Source: Streptomyces justiciae (GTDB taxonomy: Bacteria > Actinomycetota > Actinomycetes > Streptomycetales > Streptomycetaceae). Taken from it: DNA of 64,000 nucleotides. Positions 1-9,277 of the stretch are shown one piece after another; within the stretch, counting starts at the first letter, position 1, and every line of letters starts with the position of its first letter. A program made the translations under genes and the position numbers. The notes below the pieces were generated by a model. It did not search any database. It was given only the letters and a program-made list of their open reading frames with translations, and was not told the origin of the DNA. Location of the stretch: contig NZ_JADDXU010000007.1 in the NCBI RefSeq assembly GCF_015163075.1, positions 421,295 through 485,294 on the forward strand, given 5' to 3'.

Positions 1-1
1 C

Positions 2-751
2 CACGAGAACGCGGCCCCGGTCGGCAAGATCTTCTTCGACACCCCCGAAGGGCACGCCGTCTGCTCGGGCACGGTCGTCAAGGACGTCAACCACCCCGGC
101 AAGTCCAACCTGGTGTGGACGGCGGGCCACTGCGTGCACGCGGGCAGCGGCGGCGGCTGGTACCGCAACATCATGTTCGTCCCGGCCTACAACGACTACG
201 GCAAGTCCGAGGCGCAGCTGACGAACTCCAACCCCACGGAGATCGCGCCGTACGGCCAGTGGTGGGCGGACTGGGCCTCCACCTCGAACGAGTGGATCGC
301 GGGCGGCTCGGAGACCGGCGGTGACGGGGCGGCGTACGACTACTCGGTGCTGCACGTGAAGCCGGAGTCCGGCGCCAAGTCGCTGGAGGAGACGGTCGGC
401 GCCGCGCTGGACATCGACTTCTCCGCCCCCTCCGCCACCGAGGTCGCCAAGATGGGCGCCTGGGGCTACCCGCAGGCCGCGCCCTACAACGGTCTGAAGA
501 TGTTCAAGTGCATCGACCAGCCGGGCCGTCTCTCGCTGAGCACGACGCTGCCGACGATGTACCGCATCGGCTGCACCATGACCGGCGGTTCGTCCGGCGG
601 CGGCTGGTTCCGGGTGGTGGACGGCGAGACCAAGCTGGTCTCGAACACGTCGATCGGCCCGGCCGACAACACCTGGCTGGCCGGCCCGCAGCTGGGCGCG
701 ACCGCCGAGGCGATCTACCAGAACATGAGCAAGACGTACGGCGGTAAGTAG
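2..751 (+). CDS. Secreted trypsin-like (V8-type) serine peptidase, 5' end outside window
   Basis: This is the C-terminal 249 residues of a chymotrypsin-fold serine peptidase; the reading frame is open from base 2, so the start and any signal peptide lie upstream. The triad is visible: His in WTAGHC, a candidate Asp in GAAYDYSVL, and Ser in TGGSSGGGW. The pattern of CSGTVV before the His block and a GGSSGGGW nucleophile loop fits the secreted bacterial V8/Glu-endopeptidase-like family, which acts outside the cell. Substrate specificity cannot be read from the sequence. The gene ends in TAG and is followed 12 bases later by a strong hairpin. It converges on hflX. Confidence 0.85.
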   Translation, partial: HENAAPVGKIFFDTPEGHAVCSGTVVKDVNHPGKSNLVWTAGHCVHAGSGGGWYRNIMFVPAYNDYGKSEAQLTNSNPTEIAPYGQWWADWASTSNEWIAGGSETGGDGAAYDYSVLHVKPESGAKSLEETVGAALDIDFSAPSATEVAKMGAWGYPQAAPYNGLKMFKCIDQPGRLSLSTTLPTMYRIGCTMTGGSSGGGWFRVVDGETKLVSNTSIGPADNTWLAGPQLGATAEAIYQNMSKTYGGK

Positions 752-763
752 GCCGTGCGTACG

Positions 764-798
764 GAAGGCCCGCCCCTCACGACGAGGGGCGGGCCTTC
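764..798. terminator. Bidirectional hairpin terminator between the protease and hflX
   Basis: A perfect 15-bp stem (764-778 with 784-798) encloses a 5-base loop. There is no long U-tract, as is common in Streptomyces. It lies between convergent stop codons (751 and 811) and can serve both genes. Confidence 0.85.
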
Positions 799-810
799 AC
801 GTATGCGCTG

Positions 811-2304
811 TTACGCCACCGGTGCCGGAACGTACGGCGCGAGATCCGCCGCCAGTTCCTCGTGCACCCGCACCTTGAGCAGGGTGCCCTCCGGGGTGTG
901 CTCCTCGGAGATCACCTCGCCCTCGGAGTGGGCTCGGGCGACGAGCTTGCCGAGCGTGTACGGCACGAGCGCCTCGATCTCGACCGAGGGCCGCGGCAGC
1001 TCGTTGTCGATGAGCGCGAGCAGTTCCTCGATGCCCAGGCCGGTACGGGCCGAGACGGCGATGGAACGCTTCTCGATCCGCATCAGCCGCTGGAGCGTCA
1101 GCGGGTCCGCCGCGTCCGCCTTGTTGATCACGACGATCTCGGGGACATCGACCGCGCCGACGTCCCTGATCACCTCGCGCACGGCGAGCAGCTGCTCCTC
1201 CGGGTTCGGGTGCGAGCCGTCCACCACGTGCAGGATCAGGTCGGACTCGCCGACCTCCTCCATGGTGGAGCGGAACGCCTCGACCAGGTGGTGCGGCAGG
1301 TGCCGTACGAAGCCGACGGTGTCGGCCAGGGTGTACAGGCGACCGCTCGGGGTCTCCGCGCGACGGACGGTCGGGTCCAGGGTCGCGAACAGGGCGTTCT
1401 CGACCAGGACACCGGCGCCGGTCAGGCGGTTGAGCAGGGAGGACTTGCCGGCGTTGGTGTAGCCCGCGATGGCGACGGACGGCACCTTGTTGCGCTTGCG
1501 CTCCTGGCGCTTGATCTCGCGGCCGGTCTTCATCTCCGCGATCTCCCGGCGCATCTTCGCCATCTTCTCGCGGATACGACGCCGGTCCGTCTCGATCTTG
1601 GTCTCACCGGGACCACGGGTGGCGAGGCCGCCGCCCTTGCCGCCGCCCATCTGACGGGACAGCGACTGACCCCAGCCTCGGAGCCTCGGCAGCATGTACT
1701 GCATCTGCGCGAGCGCGACCTGCGCCTTGCCCTCTCGGGACTTGGCGTGCTGCGCGAAGATGTCGAGGATCAGGGCCGTACGGTCGATGACCTTGACCTT
1801 GACGACGTCTTCGAGGTGGATGAGCTGGCCCGGGCTGAGCTCACCGTCGCAGATGACAGTGTCCGCGCCCGTTTCGAGGACGATGTCCCGCAGCTCGGTG
1901 GCCTTGCCGGAGCCGATGTAGGTGGCCGCGTCGGGCTTGTCGCGGCGCTGGATCACGCCGTCCAGCACGAGCGCGCCCGCGGTCTCCGCGAGGGCGGCGA
2001 GCTCCGCGAGGGAGTTCTCCGAGTCCTGCGCGGTCCCCGAGGTCCAGACGCCGACGAGCACGACCCGCTCCAGACGGAGCTGTCGGTACTCGACCTCGGT
2101 GACGTCCTCGAGCTCGGTGGAGAGGCCCGCCACGCGGCGCAGAGCCGCGCGCTCGGAGCGGTCGAACTGGTCGCCGTCCCGCTCTCCGTCGATCTCGTGG
2201 CTCCAGGCGACGTCCTCTTCCATCAGGGCATCGGCCCGAAGACCTTCGGGGTATGTGTGCGCGAAGCGCTGCGCGTCCTGGGAAAAGGATGAAGAGGAGG
2301 TCAT
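811..2304 (-). CDS. hflX: GTPase HflX
   Basis: HflX is a ribosome-associated GTPase that splits or rescues stalled 70S ribosomes, notably under heat stress. The 497-residue product has the N-terminal HflX domain with a glycine-rich GGGKGGGLATRGPGETKIE segment, a basic coiled linker, then a G domain with G1 (GYTNAGKS, near residue 280), G3 (DTVGF) and G4 (NKAD). I chose the ATG at 2304 because AAGGAC lies five bases upstream and the protein then begins MTSSSSFSQ; an in-frame start 17 codons earlier lacks such a site. It is transcribed on its own after the M1 peptidase gene, with 145 bp between them. Confidence 0.93.
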   Translation of the reverse strand: MTSSSSFSQDAQRFAHTYPEGLRADALMEEDVAWSHEIDGERDGDQFDRSERAALRRVAGLSTELEDVTEVEYRQLRLERVVLVGVWTSGTAQDSENSLAELAALAETAGALVLDGVIQRRDKPDAATYIGSGKATELRDIVLETGADTVICDGELSPGQLIHLEDVVKVKVIDRTALILDIFAQHAKSREGKAQVALAQMQYMLPRLRGWGQSLSRQMGGGKGGGLATRGPGETKIETDRRRIREKMAKMRREIAEMKTGREIKRQERKRNKVPSVAIAGYTNAGKSSLLNRLTGAGVLVENALFATLDPTVRRAETPSGRLYTLADTVGFVRHLPHHLVEAFRSTMEEVGESDLILHVVDGSHPNPEEQLLAVREVIRDVGAVDVPEIVVINKADAADPLTLQRLMRIEKRSIAVSARTGLGIEELLALIDNELPRPSVEIEALVPYTLGKLVARAHSEGEVISEEHTPEGTLLKVRVHEELAADLAPYVPAPVA

Positions 2305-2449
2305 TGGGTCCTTACGTCGTTGGGGATGCCGATTCGGCGATCGTGACTGCGTCACCGGTCACAACGCACGAGTACCCCGGGAGATTCCCGTGTCCCGTGC
2401 CGCGCCGACCCGAAGATGGTCGCACGGGACGAGGCGTCTCGTCATCGCC

Positions 2450-3934
2450 TTATTCGCCGGGCCGCTGGGACGCCGGTGCCATGGACTTCCAGTCCGGGTG
2501 GCCCGGCATCGGCGGGGTCTTCTCGCCGTACAGCCAGTCCTGGAAGAACCCGTCGAGGTCGCGTCCGGACATATCGGAGGCGAGGGCGACGAAGTCCGCG
2601 GTCGTGGCGGTGCCGTCCTCGTGGCGGCTAACCCAGACCCGTTCCAGGCGCTCGAAGGTCTCGCGGCCGATCTCCTGGCGCAGGGCGTAGAGGGCGAGCG
2701 CGGCGCCGTCGTAGACATTGGGGCGGAAGATGCTGATCTTCTGGCCGGGGTCGGGCGCCTTGGGCGCGGCGGGCGGGCCGCCGGCCGCGCGCCAGCGGTC
2801 GGAGGCGCCGTACGCCGCCTTCATCCGCGCCTCCATGGACTTGCCGGCCTTCTCCTCGGCGTACAGGGCCTCGTACCAGGTGGCGTGCCCCTCGTTGAGC
2901 CAGAGGTCGGACCACGAGGCCGGGGCGACGCTGTCGCCGAACCACTGGTGGGCCAGCTCATGCACCATGATCGACTCGACGTACCACTTGGGGTACGCGG
3001 GTTCGGTGAAGAGCTCTCTCTCAAAGAGAGAGAGCGTCTGCGTCTCGAGTTCGAAGCCTGTGTCGGCGTCGGCCATGAGCAGGCCGTACGTCTCGAAGGG
3101 GTAGCGGCCGACCTTGCTCTCCATCCAGGAGATCTGGTCCGGGGTCTTCTCCAGCCAGGGTTCGAGGGCCTTGCGGTGCTTGGTGGGCACGACGTCGCGG
3201 ACCGGCAGTCCGTGCGGACCCTCGCGGTGCAGCACCGTGGAGCGGCCGATGGACACCTGGGCGAGCTCGGTGGCCATGGGGTGCTGGGTGCGGTACGTCC
3301 AGGTGGTCGCCCCTGCGGCCCGGTCCACTCCGGTCGGCAGCCCGTTGGCGACGGCGGTGTAGCCGTCGGGCGCGGTGACGCGGATGGTGAACATCGCCTT
3401 GTCGGAGGGATGGTCGTTGCACGGGAAGACCAGGTGGGCGGCGTCGGCCTGGTTGGCCATGGCGAGCCCGTCGGTGGTCCGCACCCAGCCGCCGTCGCGC
3501 TTCTCGGACGCCACGGGGTCGCTGGTGTGCTTCACGGTGATCCGCATCCAGCTGCCGCTGGGCAGCGCCTCCTCGGGCGTGACCACCAGATCCTCGTCGG
3601 CACCGGCGAACGTGGCGGGCTTCCCGTCGACCTCGACCGACTCGACCTTGCCGTGCGCGAAGTCGAGGTTGATGCGGTCGAGAGAGGTGGTCGTCCAGGC
3701 GTCGATGGTGGTGACGGCCTGAAGCGGCTCACTGTTGGAGCCGGGATAGGTGAAGGAGAGGTCGTACGACGCCACGTCGTATCCGGGGTTGCCGAGGTGC
3801 GGGAAGAGGCGGTCGCCGACACCCAGTGGGGCGGCGGGGGCGCTCGCGGCGACGAGACAGACGGAGACGGCGGAGGCGAGCAGCGCGGCCGCCTTCAGCC
3901 GCCGGGGCGTCCTGGCGTGGGGGGTGAGCAGCAT
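2450..3934 (-). CDS. Secreted M1-family zinc aminopeptidase
   Basis: Zinc metallopeptidase of the M1 (gluzincin) family, predicted to be exported. The N-terminus has a basic stretch, a hydrophobic core (ALLASAVSVCLVAASAPAA) and a likely signal-peptidase site after APAAP. The catalytic motif is HELAHQW with H325, E326 and H329, and the third zinc ligand is E348 in NEGHA, exactly 18 residues after H329 as the family requires. At 494 residues it is short: it keeps the N-terminal beta-sandwich and thermolysin-like domain but lacks the long helical C-terminal domain of PepN-type enzymes. It probably trims extracellular peptides. A 10-bp inverted repeat lies inside the gene at 3013-3035. Confidence 0.9.
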   Translation of the reverse strand: MLLTPHARTPRRLKAAALLASAVSVCLVAASAPAAPLGVGDRLFPHLGNPGYDVASYDLSFTYPGSNSEPLQAVTTIDAWTTTSLDRINLDFAHGKVESVEVDGKPATFAGADEDLVVTPEEALPSGSWMRITVKHTSDPVASEKRDGGWVRTTDGLAMANQADAAHLVFPCNDHPSDKAMFTIRVTAPDGYTAVANGLPTGVDRAAGATTWTYRTQHPMATELAQVSIGRSTVLHREGPHGLPVRDVVPTKHRKALEPWLEKTPDQISWMESKVGRYPFETYGLLMADADTGFELETQTLSLFERELFTEPAYPKWYVESIMVHELAHQWFGDSVAPASWSDLWLNEGHATWYEALYAEEKAGKSMEARMKAAYGASDRWRAAGGPPAAPKAPDPGQKISIFRPNVYDGAALALYALRQEIGRETFERLERVWVSRHEDGTATTADFVALASDMSGRDLDGFFQDWLYGEKTPPMPGHPDWKSMAPASQRPGE

Positions 3935-4031
3935 GCACCACCGCTACCAGCGCCCACGCGCCCCACGGCGACGACTCGCGCCCGGCCCACCCGAACGAGT
4001 GCGGCCGAGGTGACGCCACCGCGACCCGCTG

Positions 4032-4144
4032 CCGCTCCCGGGTCAAGCCCTCTGCGTCTGCGCCCGGCTCCGCTGCCGAATCGGGCCCCTTGCGTCTCCC
4101 CCGGCCCCGCTCCCGAGTCAGGCCCCTTGCGTCTGCGCCCGGCT
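4032..4144. repeat. Three-unit tandem repeat (38/37/38 bp) overlapping the 3' end of rshA
   Basis: Units at 4032-4069, 4070-4106 and 4107-4144 are imperfect copies, each beginning CCGCT and ending CCCGGC plus C or T. The third unit contains the rshA stop codon (4118-4120) and the last eight sense codons. The other two are extra copies of that end placed downstream of the gene. There are no spacers between units, so this is a minisatellite, not CRISPR. Confidence 0.85.
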
Positions 4145-6313
4145 CACGTCGTACACCCCGGGCACGTTCCGCATCGCCCGCATCAGGGCTGGCAGCAGGG
4201 CCGCGTCGGGGAGGTCGACGGTGTAGGTGTGGCGGACGCGCTGCTGGCTCGGGGGTTCGACCGTCGCCGAGACGATCTCGGCGCCTTCGAGCGCCATGGC
4301 CTCGGTGAGGTCCGCGAGCAGATGGGGTCGGCCGAACGATTCGGCATACAGCGTGACCCTGCACTCCGCGGTGTCGCCCCAGCGCACCTCCACCTCAGGC
4401 CGTCCCGCGTCCTTCATGCGGGCGACCGCCGGACACTCGACGCGGTGCACGGTGACCGCTCCCCCGCGCACGGCGAAGCCGGTGACGTCGTCGGGCGGGA
4501 CCGGCGTGCAGCAGCCGGCAAGACGCACGGTCGCACCGGGCTGGTCGACAAGAACATCGGCGTTACGGGGGCGAGCGAGCGAGCCGTCGGTCGTACGCGG
4601 GCGGCTGCGCTGGGCGTCGACGGCGGCCGGGCCGTCGGTGGACCCGGCAGGCGCCTCAGCGGCGGACTGGAGGCCCTCAGGGCGTTCCACCGTGCCGTGC
4701 AGGCTCTCGCCCAGCCCCTCCCCGGGCGCCTCGGGCACGGGATGCGTCGCGAGCCACCGCTGGATGGCGATCCGCGCGGCGGGTGTGTGCGCGTGCTCCA
4801 GCCACTCCCTGGAGGGCTCCGAGGCGGGGTCCTGCCCCATGAGGAGCTGGACGGTGTCGCCGTCCTTCAGCACCGTGCTCAGGGTCGCCAGCCGGCCGTT
4901 GACGCGGGCGCCGATGCACGCGTGCGCGTCCTCGCCGTACTGCGCGTACGCGGCGTCCACGCAGGTCGCGCCGTCGGGCAGGCCCAGGGTGCCGCCGTCG
5001 GGCCGGAAGACGGTGATCTCGCGGTCCTGGGCGAGGTCCTCGCGCAGCGTCGACCAGAACGTGTCCGGGTCGGGCGCGGCCTCCTGCCAGTCGAGGAGCC
5101 GGGAGAGCCAGCCGGGCCGGGTCGGGTCCTCGCGCTCGCCGTCGACGGGCTCCTCCGAAGGAGGAGCGTAGGGATTGCCGAGCGCGATGACGCCGGCCTC
5201 GGCGACCTTGTGCATCTGGTGCGTACGGATGAGGACTTCGGCGACCTGACCGTCGGGGCGGGCGACGGCGGTGTGCAGCGACTGGTACAGGTTGAACTTC
5301 GGTACGGCGATGAAGTCCTTGAACTCCGAGACGACGGGCGTCAGACAGGTGTGCAGCTCGCCGAGCACGCCGTAACAGTCCGCGTCCTCGTTCACGAGGA
5401 CCAGCAACCGCCCGAAGTCCGCGCCGCGCAACTGGCCGCGTTTACGGGCCACTCGGTGCACGGAGACGAAGTGCCGTGGCCTGATGACGACTTCGGCCTG
5501 GATGTCGGCGTCGCGCAGGACACCGCGCACCTCGTCGGCGATCTCGGCGAGGGGGTCGTCCGTGCGGGAGGCGTTGTCGACGATCAGCTCGCGCGTGTGC
5601 TCGTACTCCTCGGGGTGCAGGATCGCGAAGACCAGGTCTTCGAGTTCGGTCTTGAGCGCCTGCACGCCGAGTCGTTCGGCGAGCGGGATGAGGACGTCGC
5701 GGGTCACCTTGGCGATGCGCGCCTGTTTCTCCGGGCGCATCACGCCGAGGGTGCGCATGTTGTGCAGCCGGTCGGCGAGTTTGATCGACATCACCCGGAC
5801 GTCGCTGCCGGTGGCCTTCAGCATCTTGCGGAAGGTCTCCGGCTCGGCGGCGGCGCCGTAGTCGACCTTCTCCAACTTCGTGACGCCGTCGACGAGATAG
5901 CGCACCTCGGCGCCGAACTGCTCGCCGACCTGATCGAGGGTCACATCGGTGTCCTCGACGGTGTCGTGGAGCAGCGAGGCGGTCAACGTCGTGGTCTCGG
6001 CGCCGAGTTCGGCGAGGATCAGGGTCACCGCGAGGGGGTGGGTGATGTACGGCTCGCCGCTCTTGCGCATCTGGCCGCGGTGCGAGGACTCGGCCAGCAC
6101 CCAGGCTCGGCGCAGGGGTTCGAGGTCGGCGTCGGGGTGGTGGGCGCGGTGGGCCTCGGCGACATGGCCGATGGCGTCGGGCAGCCGGTCGCGGGCGGCC
6201 GGGCCGAGCAGGGCGGCGCGGCCCAGGCGACGCAGGTCGATCCGCGCCCGCCAGCGCGCCGCAGGCCCTGTTACCGGACCTGGGGTCGCGGGGTTCGTGG
6301 CCTCCGCACTCAT
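4118..6313 (-). CDS. rshA: RelA/SpoT homologue RshA ((p)ppGpp metabolism)
   Basis: Long-form RSH protein of 731 residues with HD hydrolase, synthetase-like, TGS and ACT domains. The hydrolase motifs are intact (LLHDTVEDT and DRLHNMRTL), so (p)ppGpp degradation is likely. The synthetase region keeps FKDFIAVPKFNLYQSLHT and AEVLIRT, but the usual K..YSI..K segment reads RHFVSVHRVARKRG and the DL.G.R-type motif reads ADFGRLLVL. Synthesis may therefore be weak. The start ATG at 6313 (MSAEATN) follows GGAGGTG at good spacing. The main Streptomyces relA is elsewhere; this is the second paralogue, rshA in S. coelicolor. The last codons lie in a tandem repeat. Confidence 0.85.
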   Translation of the reverse strand: MSAEATNPATPGPVTGPAARWRARIDLRRLGRAALLGPAARDRLPDAIGHVAEAHRAHHPDADLEPLRRAWVLAESSHRGQMRKSGEPYITHPLAVTLILAELGAETTTLTASLLHDTVEDTDVTLDQVGEQFGAEVRYLVDGVTKLEKVDYGAAAEPETFRKMLKATGSDVRVMSIKLADRLHNMRTLGVMRPEKQARIAKVTRDVLIPLAERLGVQALKTELEDLVFAILHPEEYEHTRELIVDNASRTDDPLAEIADEVRGVLRDADIQAEVVIRPRHFVSVHRVARKRGQLRGADFGRLLVLVNEDADCYGVLGELHTCLTPVVSEFKDFIAVPKFNLYQSLHTAVARPDGQVAEVLIRTHQMHKVAEAGVIALGNPYAPPSEEPVDGEREDPTRPGWLSRLLDWQEAAPDPDTFWSTLREDLAQDREITVFRPDGGTLGLPDGATCVDAAYAQYGEDAHACIGARVNGRLATLSTVLKDGDTVQLLMGQDPASEPSREWLEHAHTPAARIAIQRWLATHPVPEAPGEGLGESLHGTVERPEGLQSAAEAPAGSTDGPAAVDAQRSRPRTTDGSLARPRNADVLVDQPGATVRLAGCCTPVPPDDVTGFAVRGGAVTVHRVECPAVARMKDAGRPEVEVRWGDTAECRVTLYAESFGRPHLLADLTEAMALEGAEIVSATVEPPSQQRVRHTYTVDLPDAALLPALMRAMRNVPGVYDVSRAQTQGA

Positions 6314-6601
6314 GGGCACCTCCGGCTGCATTGACCGGCGGACGGGGTGCCCCAGGGCGGACACGGCACAGGGGATGGCATCGGTCCCCCGTCCGGGCCG
6401 GTGCTTGATGCTACCGAGCCCATCACGCGCGGCTGACCGCCTCTCGTCGAGCGTGAAACGGATCACCCATTCGAGCGACGGTTTTCAGGTTTACGATTTC
6501 GCGCCACCCGACCTGCGGTTCTCCGTCGTTTCGTATCACCGGTGCCGGATGAGGCTGCGGATCCCAGCGTGCCAAGCCGTCGGAACCCACCTTTCACTCG
6601 G

Positions 6602-7471
6602 TCAACGCCCCGCGGTTTCCAGCCATTCCCGGTCGATCTCGCCCTCGGCCACGATCACGGCCGGGCCGGTCATCTCGATCTCCCCGTCGGGCCGCTCGGT
6701 GATCACGAGCGTGCCACCGGGCACATCGACGGTGTACGTCGCCGGGGTCCCGGTCTCCGCGGGGTCGACGCCGTCCCTGCGGGCGGTGGCGACGGCGACG
6801 GCGCACGCGCCCGTGCCGCACGAGCGGGTCTCGCCGGACCCGCGCTCGTGCACGCGCAGCGCGACGTGCCGCGGGCCGCGGTCGACGACGAACTCCACGT
6901 TGACCCCGTCCGGGTAGGCGGAGGCCGGGCTGAAGGGCGGCGCGTCGTACAGGGTGCCCGCGTGGGCGAGGTCCTCGACGAAGGCCACCGCGTGCGGGTT
7001 GCCCATGTTCACGTTCCGCGCGGGCCAGCTGCGCTCGCCCACGCTCACCTGGACGTCCCCCTCGGGGAGGCGGGCCTTTCCCATGCCGACGGTCACGTCG
7101 CCGTCCTTGGCGAGGTGCACGGTCTTCACGCCCCCGCGCGTGGCCACGGCCAGGTCTCCCTCGGTCACGTGCCCGGCGTGCTGGAGGTAGCGGGCGAAGA
7201 CGCGGACGCCGTTGCCGCACATCTCGGCGATCGAGCCGTCGCCGTTGCGGTAGTCCATGAACCACTCCGCTTCGGCGGCCATGTGCTGCGCCTCAGGGTG
7301 CTTGGCGGACCGCACCACGTGCAGCAGGCCGTCACCGCCGATGCCGGCCCGGCGGTCGCACAGGGCGGCGACGGTGGCGGGGGGCAGGTCGATGACGTTC
7401 TCGGGGTCCGGGACGATCACGAAGTCGTTCTCGGTGCCGTGGCCCTTGAGGAAGGCGATCCGCGTGCTCAT
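6602..7471 (-). CDS. dapF: Diaminopimelate epimerase
   Basis: PLP-independent epimerase converting LL- to meso-diaminopimelate, used in lysine and peptidoglycan synthesis in the cytoplasm. The 289-residue product has the normal family length. The two active-site cysteines are in EMCGNGVR and SCGTGACA, and the N-terminal FLKGHGTENDFV signature is present. Streptomyces peptidoglycan uses the LL isomer, so here the enzyme mainly serves lysine synthesis. It starts with ATG at 7471. The 288 bp between it and rshA hold the rshA leader, where I see no clear terminator. Confidence 0.95.
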   Translation of the reverse strand: MSTRIAFLKGHGTENDFVIVPDPENVIDLPPATVAALCDRRAGIGGDGLLHVVRSAKHPEAQHMAAEAEWFMDYRNGDGSIAEMCGNGVRVFARYLQHAGHVTEGDLAVATRGGVKTVHLAKDGDVTVGMGKARLPEGDVQVSVGERSWPARNVNMGNPHAVAFVEDLAHAGTLYDAPPFSPASAYPDGVNVEFVVDRGPRHVALRVHERGSGETRSCGTGACAVAVATARRDGVDPAETGTPATYTVDVPGGTLVITERPDGEIEMTGPAVIVAEGEIDREWLETAGR

Positions 7472-7544
7472 TCCTCGATCGTACGGGGTGCCTACGACAG
7501 CCGGTCACCGGCGGCCGTACGGCAGCTCCACGCACGCGTGGAGG

Positions 7545-8048
7545 TCAGCGCAGCCGCGCCACGCGGAACACCGCCAGCGCCACCACCGCGGCCACGACCA
7601 CCACGTACAGGAGCACCACTCGCCAGTCCACGCGGCGCCCCGAACCCCGCTGCGGCAGCCCCGGCCATGTGTAACCCACCCGGCGCGCGGCCATCATGCC
7701 CCAGCCCGCCGCGCACGAGCAGATCAGCAGGCCCAGCATCGCGATCACGGCCCCGCTGTCGCCGAAGTCGAAGGCGAGCGGGAAGGCGAACATCAGGGAG
7801 CCGAGCGCGGCCAGGGACACGATCGGGGCGAGCTGCCAGATACGCATCCGGCGCTGCGGACGCAGTTCGACCTCGACCTCGGGGCCGTCGGCGAACATCT
7901 CCTCGGGCTCGGGGCCGTCGGCGATCACACCACCCTGCGTCTCGTCGGGCCCGTCGGGGCTCAGACGGTCGCCGTCCTGCTCCGGTTCACCGCCGTCGGC
8001 GGTGCGGGGCTCGGTGCTTCGTGCGGTGTCGCGAGGGCCGGCCTCCAT
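7545..8048 (-). CDS. Small membrane protein with acidic N-terminal tail
   Basis: Not assigned to a named family. The 167-residue product has an N-terminal tail of about 80 residues rich in Asp, Glu, Gly and Pro. Three hydrophobic segments follow: APIVSLAALGSLMFAFPLAF, SGAVIAMLGLLICSCAAGWG, and a C-terminal run containing VVLLYVVVVAAVVALAVF. The ATG at 8048 is chosen because GGGAGGG lies at suitable spacing; a GTG ten codons earlier (8078) is possible. It sits between dapF and miaA on the same strand, 73 and 108 bp away, so it may share their transcription. Confidence 0.75.
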   Translation of the reverse strand: MEAGPRDTARSTEPRTADGGEPEQDGDRLSPDGPDETQGGVIADGPEPEEMFADGPEVEVELRPQRRMRIWQLAPIVSLAALGSLMFAFPLAFDFGDSGAVIAMLGLLICSCAAGWGMMAARRVGYTWPGLPQRGSGRRVDWRVVLLYVVVVAAVVALAVFRVARLR

Positions 8049-8156
8049 CGCCACGCGCCCTCCCAACTCGGACTCCACTTGGTCGATCGAAGCTCGATGA
8101 TGGCACGGCGCCGACGGGCCGGATGACGGCCTGAGCGTCCCGATGCCAGGACGTGA

Positions 8157-9095
8157 TCAGGCTGTAACCGGTCGTTCGACCAACGCCAGTGCGAGCTGGG
8201 GAAGTTCTGTGAGATCCGCCGCAGCCCCACTGAGCCAGTGCACCCGCGGATCGCGCCTGAACCACGAATCCTGGCGGCGCGCGAAGCGCTTGGTGGCGCG
8301 TACGGTCTCGGCCCGGGCCTCCTCCAGCGTGCACTCCCCGGAGAGCGCCGCGAGCACCTGCTGGTAGCCGAGCGCCCGCGAGGCCGTGCGCCCCTCGCGC
8401 AGCCCCCGCGCCTCCAGCGCCCGCACCTCGTCGATGAGCCCCGCGTCCCACATCCGGTCGACGCGGCGCGCGATCCGCTCGTCGAGCTCGGGGCGCGCGA
8501 CGTCGACGCCGATCTGGACGGTGTCGTAGACCGAGTCGTGGCCGGGGAGGTTGGCGGTGAAGGGGCGGCCGGTGATCTCGATGACCTCCAGGGCCCGGAC
8601 GATCCGGCGGCCGTTGCTGGGCAGGATCGCCTGCGCGGCCTCGGGGTCGGCGGCGGCCAGGCGGGCGTGCAGCGCGCCGGAGCCGCGGAGCGTGAGCTCC
8701 TCCTCCAGGCGGGCCCGGACCTCGGGGTCGGTGCCGGGGAACTCGAGGTTGTCGACGGCACCCCGGACGTACAGGCCGGAGCCGCCGACCAGGATCGGCC
8801 AGCGCCCCTCGGCGAGCAGCGCGTCGATCCGCTCACGGGCGAGCCGCTGGTACTCGGCGACCGACGCCGTGACGGTCACGTCCCAGATGTCGAGGAGGTG
8901 GTGCGGGACGCCGCCGCGCTCCTCGGGCGTCAGTTTGGCGGTGCCGATGTCCATCCCTCGGTAGAGCTGCATGGAGTCGGCGTTGACGACCTCGCCTCCG
9001 AGGCGCTGGGCCAGGAAGACGCCCAGATCGGACTTTCCGGCCGCGGTCGGTCCGACGACGGCGATGACTCGGGGGGCGGGGGGTGCGCTGCTCAC
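8157..9095 (-). CDS. miaA: tRNA dimethylallyltransferase MiaA
   Basis: Transfers a dimethylallyl group to A37 of tRNAs that read UNN codons; MiaB, encoded 1.8 kb away, then methylthiolates the product. The 312-residue protein shows the P-loop GPTAAGKS at residues 15-22, the substrate-binding NADSMQLYRGMDIGTAK segment, and LVGGSGLYVRG. I chose the GTG at 9095 because it gives the standard start just ahead of the P-loop. The open frame continues far upstream, but that part is low-complexity antisense to the next gene. Confidence 0.92.
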   Translation of the reverse strand: MSSAPPAPRVIAVVGPTAAGKSDLGVFLAQRLGGEVVNADSMQLYRGMDIGTAKLTPEERGGVPHHLLDIWDVTVTASVAEYQRLARERIDALLAEGRWPILVGGSGLYVRGAVDNLEFPGTDPEVRARLEEELTLRGSGALHARLAAADPEAAQAILPSNGRRIVRALEVIEITGRPFTANLPGHDSVYDTVQIGVDVARPELDERIARRVDRMWDAGLIDEVRALEARGLREGRTASRALGYQQVLAALSGECTLEEARAETVRATKRFARRQDSWFRRDPRVHWLSGAAADLTELPQLALALVERPVTA

Positions 9096-9277
9096 CGACC
9101 CAGTCTCGCAAACGTCGCGGTGTGGCCTCGAACGAGTTACGTGACGGCACGGGTCCGGGGTCGTTGCCTGTTGCGAGGTTTTCGCCGCCGGTTCGCGGAG
9201 GCGGCACCCCGGTCGACGCAAATGGGCGCACCGGGCGACGCGGGATTTCGCCCGCACGAGTAACGTATGGAGCAGAT

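Noticed and set aside
1922..6334. Open frame of 1,470 codons on the plus strand
   Set aside because: It is antisense to hflX, the M1 peptidase and rshA, all with clear motifs; high-GC DNA keeps such frames open. The product is low-complexity Arg/Gly/Ala.
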